NCBI RefSeq assembly: GCF_900113015.1
Contig: NZ_FONV01000003.1
Span: 372,001-436,000 of the forward strand
Origin: Actinoplanes philippinensis
GTDB taxonomy: Bacteria > Actinomycetota > Actinomycetes > Mycobacteriales > Micromonosporaceae
Length of the DNA stretch: 64,000 nucleotides
Direction of reading: 5' to 3'
This document shows positions 27,131-35,080 of this stretch, one piece after another. Position 1 is the first letter of the stretch. The number at the start of each line of letters is the position of its first letter. The position numbers were made by a program, and so were the translations under genes. The notes beneath the pieces were generated by a model that worked only from the letters and a program-made list of their open reading frames with translations, was not told the origin of the DNA and did no database searches.

Positions 27131-28513
27131 TCACCAGGCGAAGAGTTCGGTGTGGACACGGTCGGGCCGGGCGCCGGCGGCGAGCGCGGCGGCCTTCGCG
27201 GCGGCGGCCCACTCCTCCGGGCCGCAGATGTAGACGCGGGCGGCCGCGATCCGCGGCGCCACCTGCCGCAGCGCCTCGGCGTCACCGGCGCCGGCCAGGC
27301 TGCCGGGCAGCCAGGACGCGCCGCGGGCACGCGGCCCGGTCAGCGGCACGACGCGTACGCCGCGCCGGTCGGCGAACCACTCCAGTTCGTCGCGGAAGGC
27401 CAGGTCGGCGTCGGTGCGGGCGCGGTACACCAGGGTGGCCTCGCCGTCGCGGCAGGGCAGTTCGCCGAGCAGCGACAGCAGCGGGGTGATGCCGATGCCG
27501 CAGGCCATCAGCACGATCGGCTCCCCCGCCCAGGACTCGCCGGTCAGTTTGCCGTAGGGCCCCTCGAACAGCACCCGGGTCCCGGGTTTCAGGCTCGCCA
27601 CCCGGGAACTGCCGTCGCCGGCGGCCTTCACGGTGATCCGCAACGCGTCGCCGTGCGGTGTCGCCGACAGCGAGAACGGATTCGCGCGGGTCCAGCCGGG
27701 CCCGTCGAGGAACCGCCAGTGGAAGAACTGGCCGGCCCGGACCGGCAGGTCGGCGAGCCGCTCCCCGGTCAGGTACACCGAGGTCAGGCCCGGCCCCTCG
27801 GCGACCACGCGGCTGACCGTCAGGCGGTGCCTGCGGTTACGGATCAGGGGCAGGGCGATGCGGTACGCGAGAACGGCGCCCGCCGCGGCCAGGTACAGCG
27901 TCCACCAGTAGGCCCGCGCCCAGGCCGTGCCGGTGAAGTCGCCACCGGTCCAGATCTGGTGCGGCAGGGCCAGGCCCACGCCCAGGTACGCGTACAGGTG
28001 CAGCAGGTGCCACGACTCGTAGCGCAGCCGGCGCCGGGCCGCCCGCATCGACGTGACCACGACCATCACCAGCGCGAGGGTGCCGGCCGCGGCGAGCAGC
28101 ATGCCCGGATAGGTCAGCACCAGGTCCCACAGCGTGGTGAACGGGTTCGCGCCGGCGGCGTACCCGACGGTGATCGTGACGATGTGCAGCACCATCAGCC
28201 AGAACGAGGTGAACCCGGTCCACCGGTGCCAGCGGGCCAGCCGGTCCTGGCCGAACGCCCGCTCGGCCAGCGGGATCCGGGCCATCAGCAGCACCTGGAG
28301 CAGCAGCAGGTCGGAGGCGTACAGACCGGTCAGCCGGCCGATCGCGGTGATCGCGTCGCCACCGGTCACCTCGGACACGCCGCCGTTGCCCGCCCAGAGC
28401 ACGGTGACGATCAGCAGGCTCAGCGCGGCGGCGGTCGCGCCGGCGCCGGACCACCACGCGGGCGTGCCGGGGAGCCGTCGCCGGACAGCGGCGGGAGCAG
28501 TGGTTGCGGTCAT
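27131..28513 (-). CDS. ferric-reductase-like transmembrane flavoprotein oxidoreductase
   Basis: 460 residues. An N-terminal six-helix ferric-reductase-like (cytochrome b) domain at about 20-215 contains paired histidines in [23 protein letters not shown] and [20 protein letters not shown], fit to hold two hemes. Then an FAD-binding domain ([11 protein letters not shown], about 285) and an NAD(P)-binding domain ([16 protein letters not shown]; 'VYICGPEEW'). It moves electrons from cytosolic NAD(P)H via FAD and heme to the outside, here probably to the FMN-binding protein encoded 11 bp downstream. First gene of the four-gene operon. Start ATG 28513. Confidence 0.91.
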   Translation of the reverse strand: MTATTAPAAVRRRLPGTPAWWSGAGATAAALSLLIVTVLWAGNGGVSEVTGGDAITAIGRLTGLYASDLLLLQVLLMARIPLAERAFGQDRLARWHRWTGFTSFWLMVLHIVTITVGYAAGANPFTTLWDLVLTYPGMLLAAAGTLALVMVVVTSMRAARRRLRYESWHLLHLYAYLGVGLALPHQIWTGGDFTGTAWARAYWWTLYLAAAGAVLAYRIALPLIRNRRHRLTVSRVVAEGPGLTSVYLTGERLADLPVRAGQFFHWRFLDGPGWTRANPFSLSATPHGDALRITVKAAGDGSSRVASLKPGTRVLFEGPYGKLTGESWAGEPIVLMACGIGITPLLSLLGELPCRDGEATLVYRARTDADLAFRDELEWFADRRGVRVVPLTGPRARGASWLPGSLAGAGDAEALRQVAPRIAAARVYICGPEEWAAAAKAAALAAGARPDRVHTELFAW

Positions 28514-28535
28514 GAGCGCCAACCCTGACCGGATC

Positions 28536-28575
28536 TTCTAAGACGCCCGCCGGGTGTTTCTAAGGGTTGACTAAG
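28536..28575. promoter_or_regulatory. three CTAAG direct repeats at 22- and 11-bp spacing, candidate OmpR-type binding region
   Basis: TTCTAAG at 28536-28542 and 28558-28564, GACTAAG at 28569-28575. The steps of 22 and 11 bp keep the repeats on the same face of the helix, as for tandem OmpR/PhoB-family regulators. The region lies 23-62 bp upstream of the ferric-reductase-like start, in the divergent region shared with the DUF4956 gene. Confidence 0.6.
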
Positions 28576-28692
28576 AGGCCCCGGCGTGTGACGGCGAACT
28601 CACGAGCACGGCACAGAGGCCCCACAGGATGCGGACAGCAAGGTCCGGCGAAATGGAAACACCTGATGAACGCCACCTGAAGGAAGCCTCTA

Positions 28693-29295
28693 GTGACCAC
28701 GTTGCTCGCCGTCGCCGCGGATCTCGTCGCGATCATCGTCCTGACGTTCGGTGTCTACTTCCCCCGCCACCGGCGGCGGGATCTGGTCGCCGCCTTCCTC
28801 GGAGTGAACATCGGCGTCCTCGCCGTCGCCACCGTCCTCGGCTCCTCGACCGTCGGGGCGGGCCTCGGACTCGGCCTCTTCGGCGTCCTGTCGATCATCC
28901 GGCTCCGCTCCGACGAGATCAGTCAGCACGAGATCGCGTACTACTTCGCCGCTCTCGCCCTGGGCCTGATCGCCGGCCTCGGCAACGTCATGGACGTCCT
29001 GCACCTGAGCCTGATGGCGCTCGTCGTGGCCGCGCTCGTCGTCGGCGACCACCCGGCCCTGTTCCGCCGGCACCGCAACCAGCTGATCCGGCTCGACGTC
29101 GCCCTCACCGACGAGACGGCGCTGCGGGCGCACCTCGAACAGGTGCTCGGCGGCCAGGTGACCGCCGTCGCCGTCAAGCAGATCGACATGGTCAACGACA
29201 GCACCCTGGTCGAGGTCCGCTGGATCGCCGGTCCCGGCCACGGCCGCGCCGCCGGTCAGCTGGGCCCGCAGAGGGAGCGGGTGAACGCCCGATGA
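28693..29295 (+). CDS. DUF4956 membrane protein
   Basis: 200 residues from GTG 28693 (GAAGGAAG upstream). About four to five predicted membrane helices fill residues 3-120, with the DUF4956 hallmark FGVLSIIRLRSDEISQHEIAYYFAALALGLI; a soluble C-terminal domain (about 130-200) follows. Family members sit next to VTC-type polyphosphate polymerase-domain genes, as here. The function is unknown; a role in building or exporting an anionic cell-surface polymer is often proposed. It overlaps the VTC gene by 4 bp. Confidence 0.9.
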   Translation: MTTLLAVAADLVAIIVLTFGVYFPRHRRRDLVAAFLGVNIGVLAVATVLGSSTVGAGLGLGLFGVLSIIRLRSDEISQHEIAYYFAALALGLIAGLGNVMDVLHLSLMALVVAALVVGDHPALFRRHRNQLIRLDVALTDETALRAHLEQVLGGQVTAVAVKQIDMVNDSTLVEVRWIAGPGHGRAAGQLGPQRERVNAR

Positions 29296-30071
29296 GCGTC
29301 ACCACCGAGGTTCCGCTCTTCCACCGGTTCGCCCCGATCGGCCTGGACGAGCTGGTCGGCGAGGCCGCCCTGCTGACCCGCCTGGACCGCAAGTACGTGC
29401 TGCCCGCCCAGGCCCTGCCCGAATTCCTGGACCGGATGCCGTACGAGGTGCGCGCCCTGCAGATCGACCACCAGCGTACCTTCGGCTACCGGTCGGTCTA
29501 CTTCGACACCGCCGCCCTGGACAGCTTCCTGGCCGCAGCGCACCAGCGGCGCCGGCGCTTCAAGGTCCGGGTGCGCACCTATCTGGACAGTGGGCTGAAT
29601 TTCGTCGAGGTGAAGACGCGCGGCTGCCGCGGGGTCACCGTGAAGGAGCGCATCCCGTACACCGGAGACGGCGCCGACCTGGGCGCTGAGGGGCGGGCGT
29701 ACGCGGCCGCCGTCCTCGCCGGGGCCGGGCTCCACCCCGACGTGCGCCGGCTGCGCCCGGTGATGGCCACCCACTACCGCCGCAACACGCTCTACGTGCC
29801 GTCCACCGGCAGCCGGGTCACCATCGACACCGGCCTGGCCTGGCAGCTGCCGGACGGCTCGACCGTCCACATGCCGCGGTCGGTGATCGTCGAGACGAAG
29901 TCCGGCCGGGCCGCCTCCGACGTCGACCGGCTGCTCTGGTCGCTCGGCCACCGGCCCGCCGCCATCTCCAAGTACGCGACCGGGCTCGCCGCCCTCCGCC
30001 CCGAACTCCCCGCCAACCGCTGGCGCCCCGTCCTGCGCCGCCACTTCACCACCACCGCGAAGGGAATCTGA
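29292..30071 (+). CDS. VTC-like polyphosphate polymerase domain protein
   Basis: 259 residues. The triphosphate-tunnel-type VTC domain spans nearly all of it: RLDRKYVLP (about 31-39), YFDTAALDSF, RRRRFKVRVRTY, FVEVKTRG, MATHYRRNTLY, VIVETKSGR. The lysines, arginines and glutamates that line the tunnel are present, so nucleotide/polyphosphate binding is plausible. There are no membrane helices; association through the DUF4956 protein is likely. It shares ATGA with DUF4956 and TGATG with the following lipoprotein gene. Eukaryotic VTC4 makes polyphosphate; activity of the bacterial stand-alone forms is not settled. Confidence 0.9.
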   Translation: MSVTTEVPLFHRFAPIGLDELVGEAALLTRLDRKYVLPAQALPEFLDRMPYEVRALQIDHQRTFGYRSVYFDTAALDSFLAAAHQRRRRFKVRVRTYLDSGLNFVEVKTRGCRGVTVKERIPYTGDGADLGAEGRAYAAAVLAGAGLHPDVRRLRPVMATHYRRNTLYVPSTGSRVTIDTGLAWQLPDGSTVHMPRSVIVETKSGRAASDVDRLLWSLGHRPAAISKYATGLAALRPELPANRWRPVLRRHFTTTAKGI

Positions 30072-31912
30072 TGAGACTCCGCAAGAAGGTCGTCGCCGCC
30101 GTCAGCTCCCTGGTCCTGGCCACCGCCGTGCTGGCCGGATGCTCCTCGGGCGACACGGCCACCGCGACCACCGAGGTCGCCGCCACCAGCACCGTCGACG
30201 CCGCGACCGTCGACGGCACCCAGGACGCGGCCGCCGTCCTGGCCGCGGACAAGAAGGCGCACAGCGCCGCCGACACGTCCTCCGGCGCGGTCGAGATCGC
30301 GCTGACCGGCAGTTCGGCCACCGTGTCCGGCGACGGCGTCACCGTCGACGGGAACACGGTCACCGTCACCGCGGCCGGCACCTACCGGATCAGCGGGCAG
30401 CTCGACGGGCAGATCGTGGTGAACGCGCCGGACGCCACGGTCACCCTGATCCTCGACGGCGCCGAGATCAGCAGCACCACCACCGCGGCGATCGCCGCCA
30501 CCGAGGCCGGGCAGCTCGTCGTCCGGCTCGCCGACGGCACCACCAGCACGCTGTCCGACGCCTCCTCCTACGCCGAGGACGCGGACGTCAACGCCGCCCT
30601 GTTCAGCGCCGGCGACCTGACGATCACCGGCGACGGGAAGCTGACCGTCACCGGCAACGGCAACGACGGGATCGCCGGCAAGGACGGTGTGCTCGTGGAG
30701 TCCGGCACGATCACCGTGACGGCGAAGGACGACGGGCTGCGCGGCAAGGACTACGTGGCGGTCACCGGCGGGACGATCACGATCACCGCGGGCGGCGACG
30801 GCGTCAAGGCCGACAACACCGAGGACGCCGACTCCGGGTACGTGTCGGTGTCCGGCGGCACGATCACGGTGACCAGCGGGGGCGACGGCGTCGACGCGGC
30901 CACCGACATCGTGGTCACCGAGGGCACGCTCACCGTCGAGGCGGGGGGCGGGCACGGGACGAAGCCCACCGGCGACACCTCCGCCAAGGGCCTCAAGTCC
31001 GGGGTGATCACGGTTCTCGAGGGCGGCACGATCGCCGTCGACGCGTCCGACGACGCGGTGCACACCGACGGCGCGGTGCACTTCAACGGCGCGACGGTGA
31101 CCGTGGCCAGTGGCGACGACGGGGTGCACGCCGAGGGCCAGCAGATCATCGACGGCGGGTCGCTCGAGGTGACCGCCGCGGTCGAGGGCCTGGAGGCGGC
31201 CGAGTTCGTCCTCAACGACGGCACGGTACGGGTGACCTCCAGCGACGACGGCATCAACGGCGCCGGCGGCACGAGCACCTCCGAGACCGCCGACCAGGGC
31301 GGCCAGCAGGGCGGTCAGCAGGGCGGCGGCTTCCCGGGCGGTGGCGGCGGGCCCGGCGGCGGCGGTGAGGAGGTCGGCGACTTCTCGGTGACGATCAACG
31401 GGGGCAGCCTGGTCATCGACTCCGACGGCGACGGGCTCGACTCCAACGGCGTCGCGTCGATCACCGGCGGCACGGTGGTGGTGAACGGACCGGAGGGCAA
31501 CGGCAACGGGGCGCTCGACGTCAACGGCGCCTTCACCGTCAGCGGCGGCACGCTGCTCGCCGCGGGCAGCGCCGGCATGGTCGTCACCCCCGGCGCCGAC
31601 TCGGCGCAGGGCTGGATCTCGGCGACGCTGGACAGCGCGATCGCGGCCGGCACCACGGTGCAGATCACCGATGCCGGCGGCGCCGTCGTCGCCACCTACG
31701 TGACCGGCAAGTCCGTGCAGAACATCACCTTCTCCTCGTCGAAGATCACCAGCGGTGAGACGTACACGATCAGCACCGGCGGGACCGCGACCGGGACGAG
31801 CACCGGCGGGCTGGCCGCCTCCGGGTCGCTCGGCTCGGCCACCGGGGTCGCCACGGTGACCGCCGGGCAGGCCCCGGCCGGCGGCGGCCAGGGCCGTCGC
31901 GGCGGCCGCTGA
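30071..31912 (+). CDS. Cthe_2159-like carbohydrate-binding beta-helix lipoprotein
   Basis: 613 residues. Signal peptide with lipobox LAGC (about residues 21-24). The remainder is a repetitive right-handed beta-helix: many turns of the form 'GGTITVTSGGDGVDA' and 'DDGLRGKDYVAVTGG', matching the carbohydrate-binding domain family first described for Clostridium Cthe_2159. Many Asp/Gly turns suggest calcium binding. A Gln/Gly-rich insert (DQGGQQGGQQGGGFPGGGGGPGGGGE, within about 408-435) interrupts the helix; this is the longest low-complexity stretch. It is the third gene of the DUF4956-VTC unit and is anchored outside the membrane, probably on an anionic or acidic polysaccharide. Confidence 0.88.
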   Translation: MRLRKKVVAAVSSLVLATAVLAGCSSGDTATATTEVAATSTVDAATVDGTQDAAAVLAADKKAHSAADTSSGAVEIALTGSSATVSGDGVTVDGNTVTVTAAGTYRISGQLDGQIVVNAPDATVTLILDGAEISSTTTAAIAATEAGQLVVRLADGTTSTLSDASSYAEDADVNAALFSAGDLTITGDGKLTVTGNGNDGIAGKDGVLVESGTITVTAKDDGLRGKDYVAVTGGTITITAGGDGVKADNTEDADSGYVSVSGGTITVTSGGDGVDAATDIVVTEGTLTVEAGGGHGTKPTGDTSAKGLKSGVITVLEGGTIAVDASDDAVHTDGAVHFNGATVTVASGDDGVHAEGQQIIDGGSLEVTAAVEGLEAAEFVLNDGTVRVTSSDDGINGAGGTSTSETADQGGQQGGQQGGGFPGGGGGPGGGGEEVGDFSVTINGGSLVIDSDGDGLDSNGVASITGGTVVVNGPEGNGNGALDVNGAFTVSGGTLLAAGSAGMVVTPGADSAQGWISATLDSAIAAGTTVQITDAGGAVVATYVTGKSVQNITFSSSKITSGETYTISTGGTATGTSTGGLAASGSLGSATGVATVTAGQAPAGGGQGRRGGR

Positions 31913-31932
31913 CCACCCCTCCACCCCCCGGT

Positions 31933-31968
31933 GCGGCGCCCGGGACCGGCGACGGTCCCGGGCGCCGC
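31933..31968 (+). terminator. strong hairpin terminator after the DUF4956-VTC-Cthe_2159 unit
   Basis: Perfect 16-bp arms GCGGCGCCCGGGACCG (31933-31948) and 31953-31968 with a GCGA tetraloop, beginning 21 bp after the last stop codon. Confidence 0.85.
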
Positions 31969-32086
31969 TGTCGTGACCGGACCGTCGCTCTTCGAGTTGA
32001 CCTCCAGCGCGGGACGGGCGCTTCCGTGAGTATGCTGATGCGGATCGCCATCCCAGGATCCACAGAGGACTCTCGAAGAGGTCCAC

Positions 32087-32980
32087 GTGCCCGATGAAGT
32101 GCCCGACAACGACGACAACGGCTTCAGCCACAACAGCGGGGCGACGGTCCGCCGGCTACAGCTCGGCGGTCATCTGCGTGCCCTGCGACGGGCCAAGGGA
32201 CTCACCCGTGACCAGGCCGGCTACACGATCCGGGCGAGCGAGTCGAAGATCAGCCGGATGGAGCTGGGTCGCGTCAGTTTCAAGGAACGTGACGTCACCG
32301 ACCTGCTGAAACTCTACGGCGTGGAGGACCCGGCCGAGCACCGGCGGGTGCTGGCGATGATGCGCGAGGCCAACGCGCCCAGCTGGTGGCAGGCGTATGG
32401 GGACGTCCTGGACACCTGGTTCCAGAACTATCTGGACCTCGAGCAGGCGGCCGAGCTGATCCGCACCTACGAGATCCAGTTCGTGCCCGGCCTGCTGCAG
32501 ACCGACGCGTATGCGCGGGCGGTGATCAGGCTCGGTCACGAGGACGGCGGGCCGGAGGAGATCACCCGGCGCGCCCAGCTGCGGATGGCCCGTAAGCAGG
32601 TGCTGCAGCGGCCGGACGCGCCCCGGCTGTGGGCGGTCCTCGACGAGGCGGTGCTGCGCCGGCCGATCGGCGGTCGTGACGTGCTCCGCGAGCAGATCGA
32701 GTATCTGCTGGAGATCTGCGAGTCGCCGCGGGTCCGGCTGCAGGTCATGCCGTTCGAGAAGGGCGGGCACGCGGCGGCCGGGCAGGCGTTCAGCATCCTG
32801 CGCTTCCCGCACGCGAAACTGCCGGACGTCGTCTACATCGAACACCTCACCAGCGGCCTCTACCTGGAGCGCCGGGAGGAGGTCGATCGGTATGCGGCGG
32901 CGATCGGCCGGCTGTTCATCGAGGCGGAGCTCCCCGCCCGTACACCGGAGATCCTTCGCGCGCACCTGGACCGGCTGTAA
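32087..32980 (+). CDS. XRE-family regulator with DUF5753 domain
   Basis: 297 residues. N-terminal helix-turn-helix at about 22-80 (LGGHLRALRRAKGLTRDQAGYTIRASESKISRMELGR) and a DUF5753 domain at about 110-290 (VPGLLQTDAYARAVI; 'LRVQVMPF'-like RVRLQVMPFEKGGHAAAGQAF). This class (Scr1 type) is very numerous in Streptomyces and relatives and is often next to a small DUF397 gene. No DUF397 gene is adjacent here. The target is unknown. GTG start with AGAGG upstream. Confidence 0.92.
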   Translation: MPDEVPDNDDNGFSHNSGATVRRLQLGGHLRALRRAKGLTRDQAGYTIRASESKISRMELGRVSFKERDVTDLLKLYGVEDPAEHRRVLAMMREANAPSWWQAYGDVLDTWFQNYLDLEQAAELIRTYEIQFVPGLLQTDAYARAVIRLGHEDGGPEEITRRAQLRMARKQVLQRPDAPRLWAVLDEAVLRRPIGGRDVLREQIEYLLEICESPRVRLQVMPFEKGGHAAAGQAFSILRFPHAKLPDVVYIEHLTSGLYLERREEVDRYAAAIGRLFIEAELPARTPEILRAHLDRL

Positions 32981-33043
32981 CTCACGATTCACCCATGGGC
33001 CGGGCACAGGAGGTCCACAAGCTCCGCCGGTTGACTGCGATGC

Positions 33044-33997
33044 GTGACGACGAACCCCGTACCCCAGAAGCCCCGCCGGATCAGCCGCCGCGGTCTGCTC
33101 GCCGGCGGGCTGGGCCTGCTCGCGGCTGCCGGAGGCGGTAGCGCCTGGGCCCTCGACCGCTACGTCCTCGACCACGTGGAGGTGTCCGGCGCCTCCCAGC
33201 TGGCCGCACAGAACGTGGTCGCGGCCGAGGCGGACGGCACCGGCACAGCGACCGCCAGCAGTTACTCCAGCGACACCGCCACCATCGAGATCAAGAACGT
33301 GGTGACCGGTACGGGCAGCGACAAGGTCACCTACTACGTGGCCGACGTGCGGGTCACCGACGCGACGATCGTCCGGTCGGCGTTCGCCAACGACCAGTTC
33401 GGCGAGAACATCGTCGCGAACCCGTCGGCGATCGCCGCCTCGGTGCGGGCGGTCCTCGCGATCAACGGCGACTACTACGGGTTCCGGGACACCGGCATCG
33501 TGATCCGCAACGGGGTCAAGTTCCGTGACTCCGGCGCCCGGCAGGGGCTGGCGCTCTACGCCGACGGGTCGATGAGGCTCTACGACGAGACGACGACCGG
33601 CGCCGACCAGCTCATCGAGGACGGGGTGTGGAACACGCTGTCGTTCGGGCCGGGGCTCGTCCAGGACGGCAAGGCGATCTCCGGGATCGACCGGGTCGAG
33701 GTCGACACCAACTTCGGCAACCACTCGATCCAGGGCGAGCAGCCCCGCACCGGGATCGGCATCGTCGACACGAACCACCTGCTCTTCGTCGTCGTCGACG
33801 GGCGCAGCAAGGGCTACAGCCGGGGCGTCACGATGCCCGAGTTCGCGGAGATCTTCACCGGGCTCGGGGCGCAGGTCGCCTACAACCTCGACGGTGGCGG
33901 GAGCTCGGCGATGATCTTCCAGGACAAGCTCGTCAACAACCCGCTCGGCAAGGGCCAGGAGCGCGGCACCAGCGACATCCTCTACGTGGCCGGGTGA
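33044..33997 (+). CDS. exported phosphodiester glycosidase (NAGPA domain)
   Basis: 317 residues. A twin-arginine signal (RRISRRGLLAGGLGLLAAAGG) precedes a NAGPA/phosphodiester glycosidase domain at about 100-315: 'RAVLAINGDYYGFRDTGIVIRNG', 'LSFGPGLVQDGKAI', 'RTGIGIVDTNHLLFVVVDGRS', 'AYNLDGGGSSAMIF', with the GGGSS near the catalytic centre intact. The family removes sugars from phosphodiester-linked glycans such as teichoic-acid-like polymers. The next gene overlaps it and encodes a membrane glycosyltransferase; the pair probably builds and trims one surface glycan. Confidence 0.88.
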   Translation: MTTNPVPQKPRRISRRGLLAGGLGLLAAAGGGSAWALDRYVLDHVEVSGASQLAAQNVVAAEADGTGTATASSYSSDTATIEIKNVVTGTGSDKVTYYVADVRVTDATIVRSAFANDQFGENIVANPSAIAASVRAVLAINGDYYGFRDTGIVIRNGVKFRDSGARQGLALYADGSMRLYDETTTGADQLIEDGVWNTLSFGPGLVQDGKAISGIDRVEVDTNFGNHSIQGEQPRTGIGIVDTNHLLFVVVDGRSKGYSRGVTMPEFAEIFTGLGAQVAYNLDGGGSSAMIFQDKLVNNPLGKGQERGTSDILYVAG

Positions 33998-35067
33998 CGG
34001 AGATGATCGTGCTGATCCCCGCATACCAGCCCGACGACCGGCTCGTCCACCTCGTGTCACGCCTGAGCCGCCATCGGATCCTCCTTGTCGACGACGGCTC
34101 CGGTCGACCGTACGCCCCGGTCTTCGAAAGGGCCCGCCTCGCCGGCGCCGAAGTGATCACCCTGCCGGCCAACCGCGGTAAGGGTTTCGCCCTGAAGACC
34201 GGCTTCGCGCACATCGCCGCCCACCATCCGGACGAGGACGTGGTCTGCGCCGACAGCGACGGGCAGCACCGGGTCGAGGACATCGAGGCGGTCGCCGCGC
34301 GGCTCAGCACCTCACCGGCCGCCATGGTGCTCGGGGTGCGCCGGTTCACCGGGCCGGTGCCGGCCCGCAGCCGGTTCGGCAACGCCGCCACCCGCGTCCT
34401 GTTCCGCATCATCACCGGGCTCGCGGTAACCGACACGCAGACCGGGCTGCGCGGCTATCCGGCCCGCATGCTGCGCTGGCTGGACCGGGTGCCCGGCGAC
34501 CGTTTCGAGTACGAGCTGAAGCTGCTGCTGCGCGCCGCCCGCGAGCGGCTGCCCGTCGAGGAGGTCGAGATCGCCACCGTCTACCTCGACGGCAACAGCT
34601 CGTCACACTTCCGGCCGGTCATCGACTCGGCGCGGATCTACGGGCCGCTGCTCGCCTTCGCCGGGTCGTCGCTGCTCGCCTTCGCCGTCGACGCCGCGCT
34701 GCTCGCCGTCCTCGTCTCCCTGACCGGCCGGCTCGTCACGTCCGCGGTCACCGCCCGGCTGATCAGCGCCACCCTCAACTACACGGTCAACCGCACCGCC
34801 GTCTTCGGTGGCGGCGGCCGGATCCCGCACCGGCGGGCCGTGCCCCGCTACGCCGCCCTCGCCGTCGCGTCGCTCACCGCCAACGTGCTGCTGCTCGAAT
34901 GGCTCACCACGGCGACCGGCTCGCTGGCCGTCGCCAAGGTCGTCACCGAACTGGCGCTGTTCCTCGCCGGATTCGCGGTCCAGCGGATCTTCGTCTTCGG
35001 CCGGCGAAACGTCGAGAGCGGCACCCCTATCGCACCCGAACGGCAGCCGGCGGGCACCCGGGGCTGA
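33994..35067 (+). CDS. bifunctional GT2 glycosyltransferase/GtrA-like membrane protein
   Basis: 357 residues from GTG 33994, which overlaps the previous stop; ATG 34003 is an alternative. Residues 1-215 are a DPM1/DPG-synthase-type GT2 domain: VLIPAYQPDD, LLVDDGSG, NRGKGFALKTGF, CADSDGQH (the DxD-type metal site), TDTQTGLRGYP. Residues about 220-345 hold four membrane helices of a GtrA (flippase-like) domain. It likely transfers a sugar to a polyprenyl phosphate at the inner face and moves it across. Paired with the phosphodiester glycosidase gene. Confidence 0.91.
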   Translation: MTEMIVLIPAYQPDDRLVHLVSRLSRHRILLVDDGSGRPYAPVFERARLAGAEVITLPANRGKGFALKTGFAHIAAHHPDEDVVCADSDGQHRVEDIEAVAARLSTSPAAMVLGVRRFTGPVPARSRFGNAATRVLFRIITGLAVTDTQTGLRGYPARMLRWLDRVPGDRFEYELKLLLRAARERLPVEEVEIATVYLDGNSSSHFRPVIDSARIYGPLLAFAGSSLLAFAVDAALLAVLVSLTGRLVTSAVTARLISATLNYTVNRTAVFGGGGRIPHRRAVPRYAALAVASLTANVLLLEWLTTATGSLAVAKVVTELALFLAGFAVQRIFVFGRRNVESGTPIAPERQPAGTRG

Positions 35068-35080
35068 GCAATCTGGGCTC

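Noticed and set aside
29792..32131. A 779-codon minus-strand frame under the Cthe_2159-like gene
   Set aside because: The product is a Gly/Asp/Val/Arg-rich repeat caused by reading the beta-helix turns backwards. The plus strand has a lipobox and a coherent domain.
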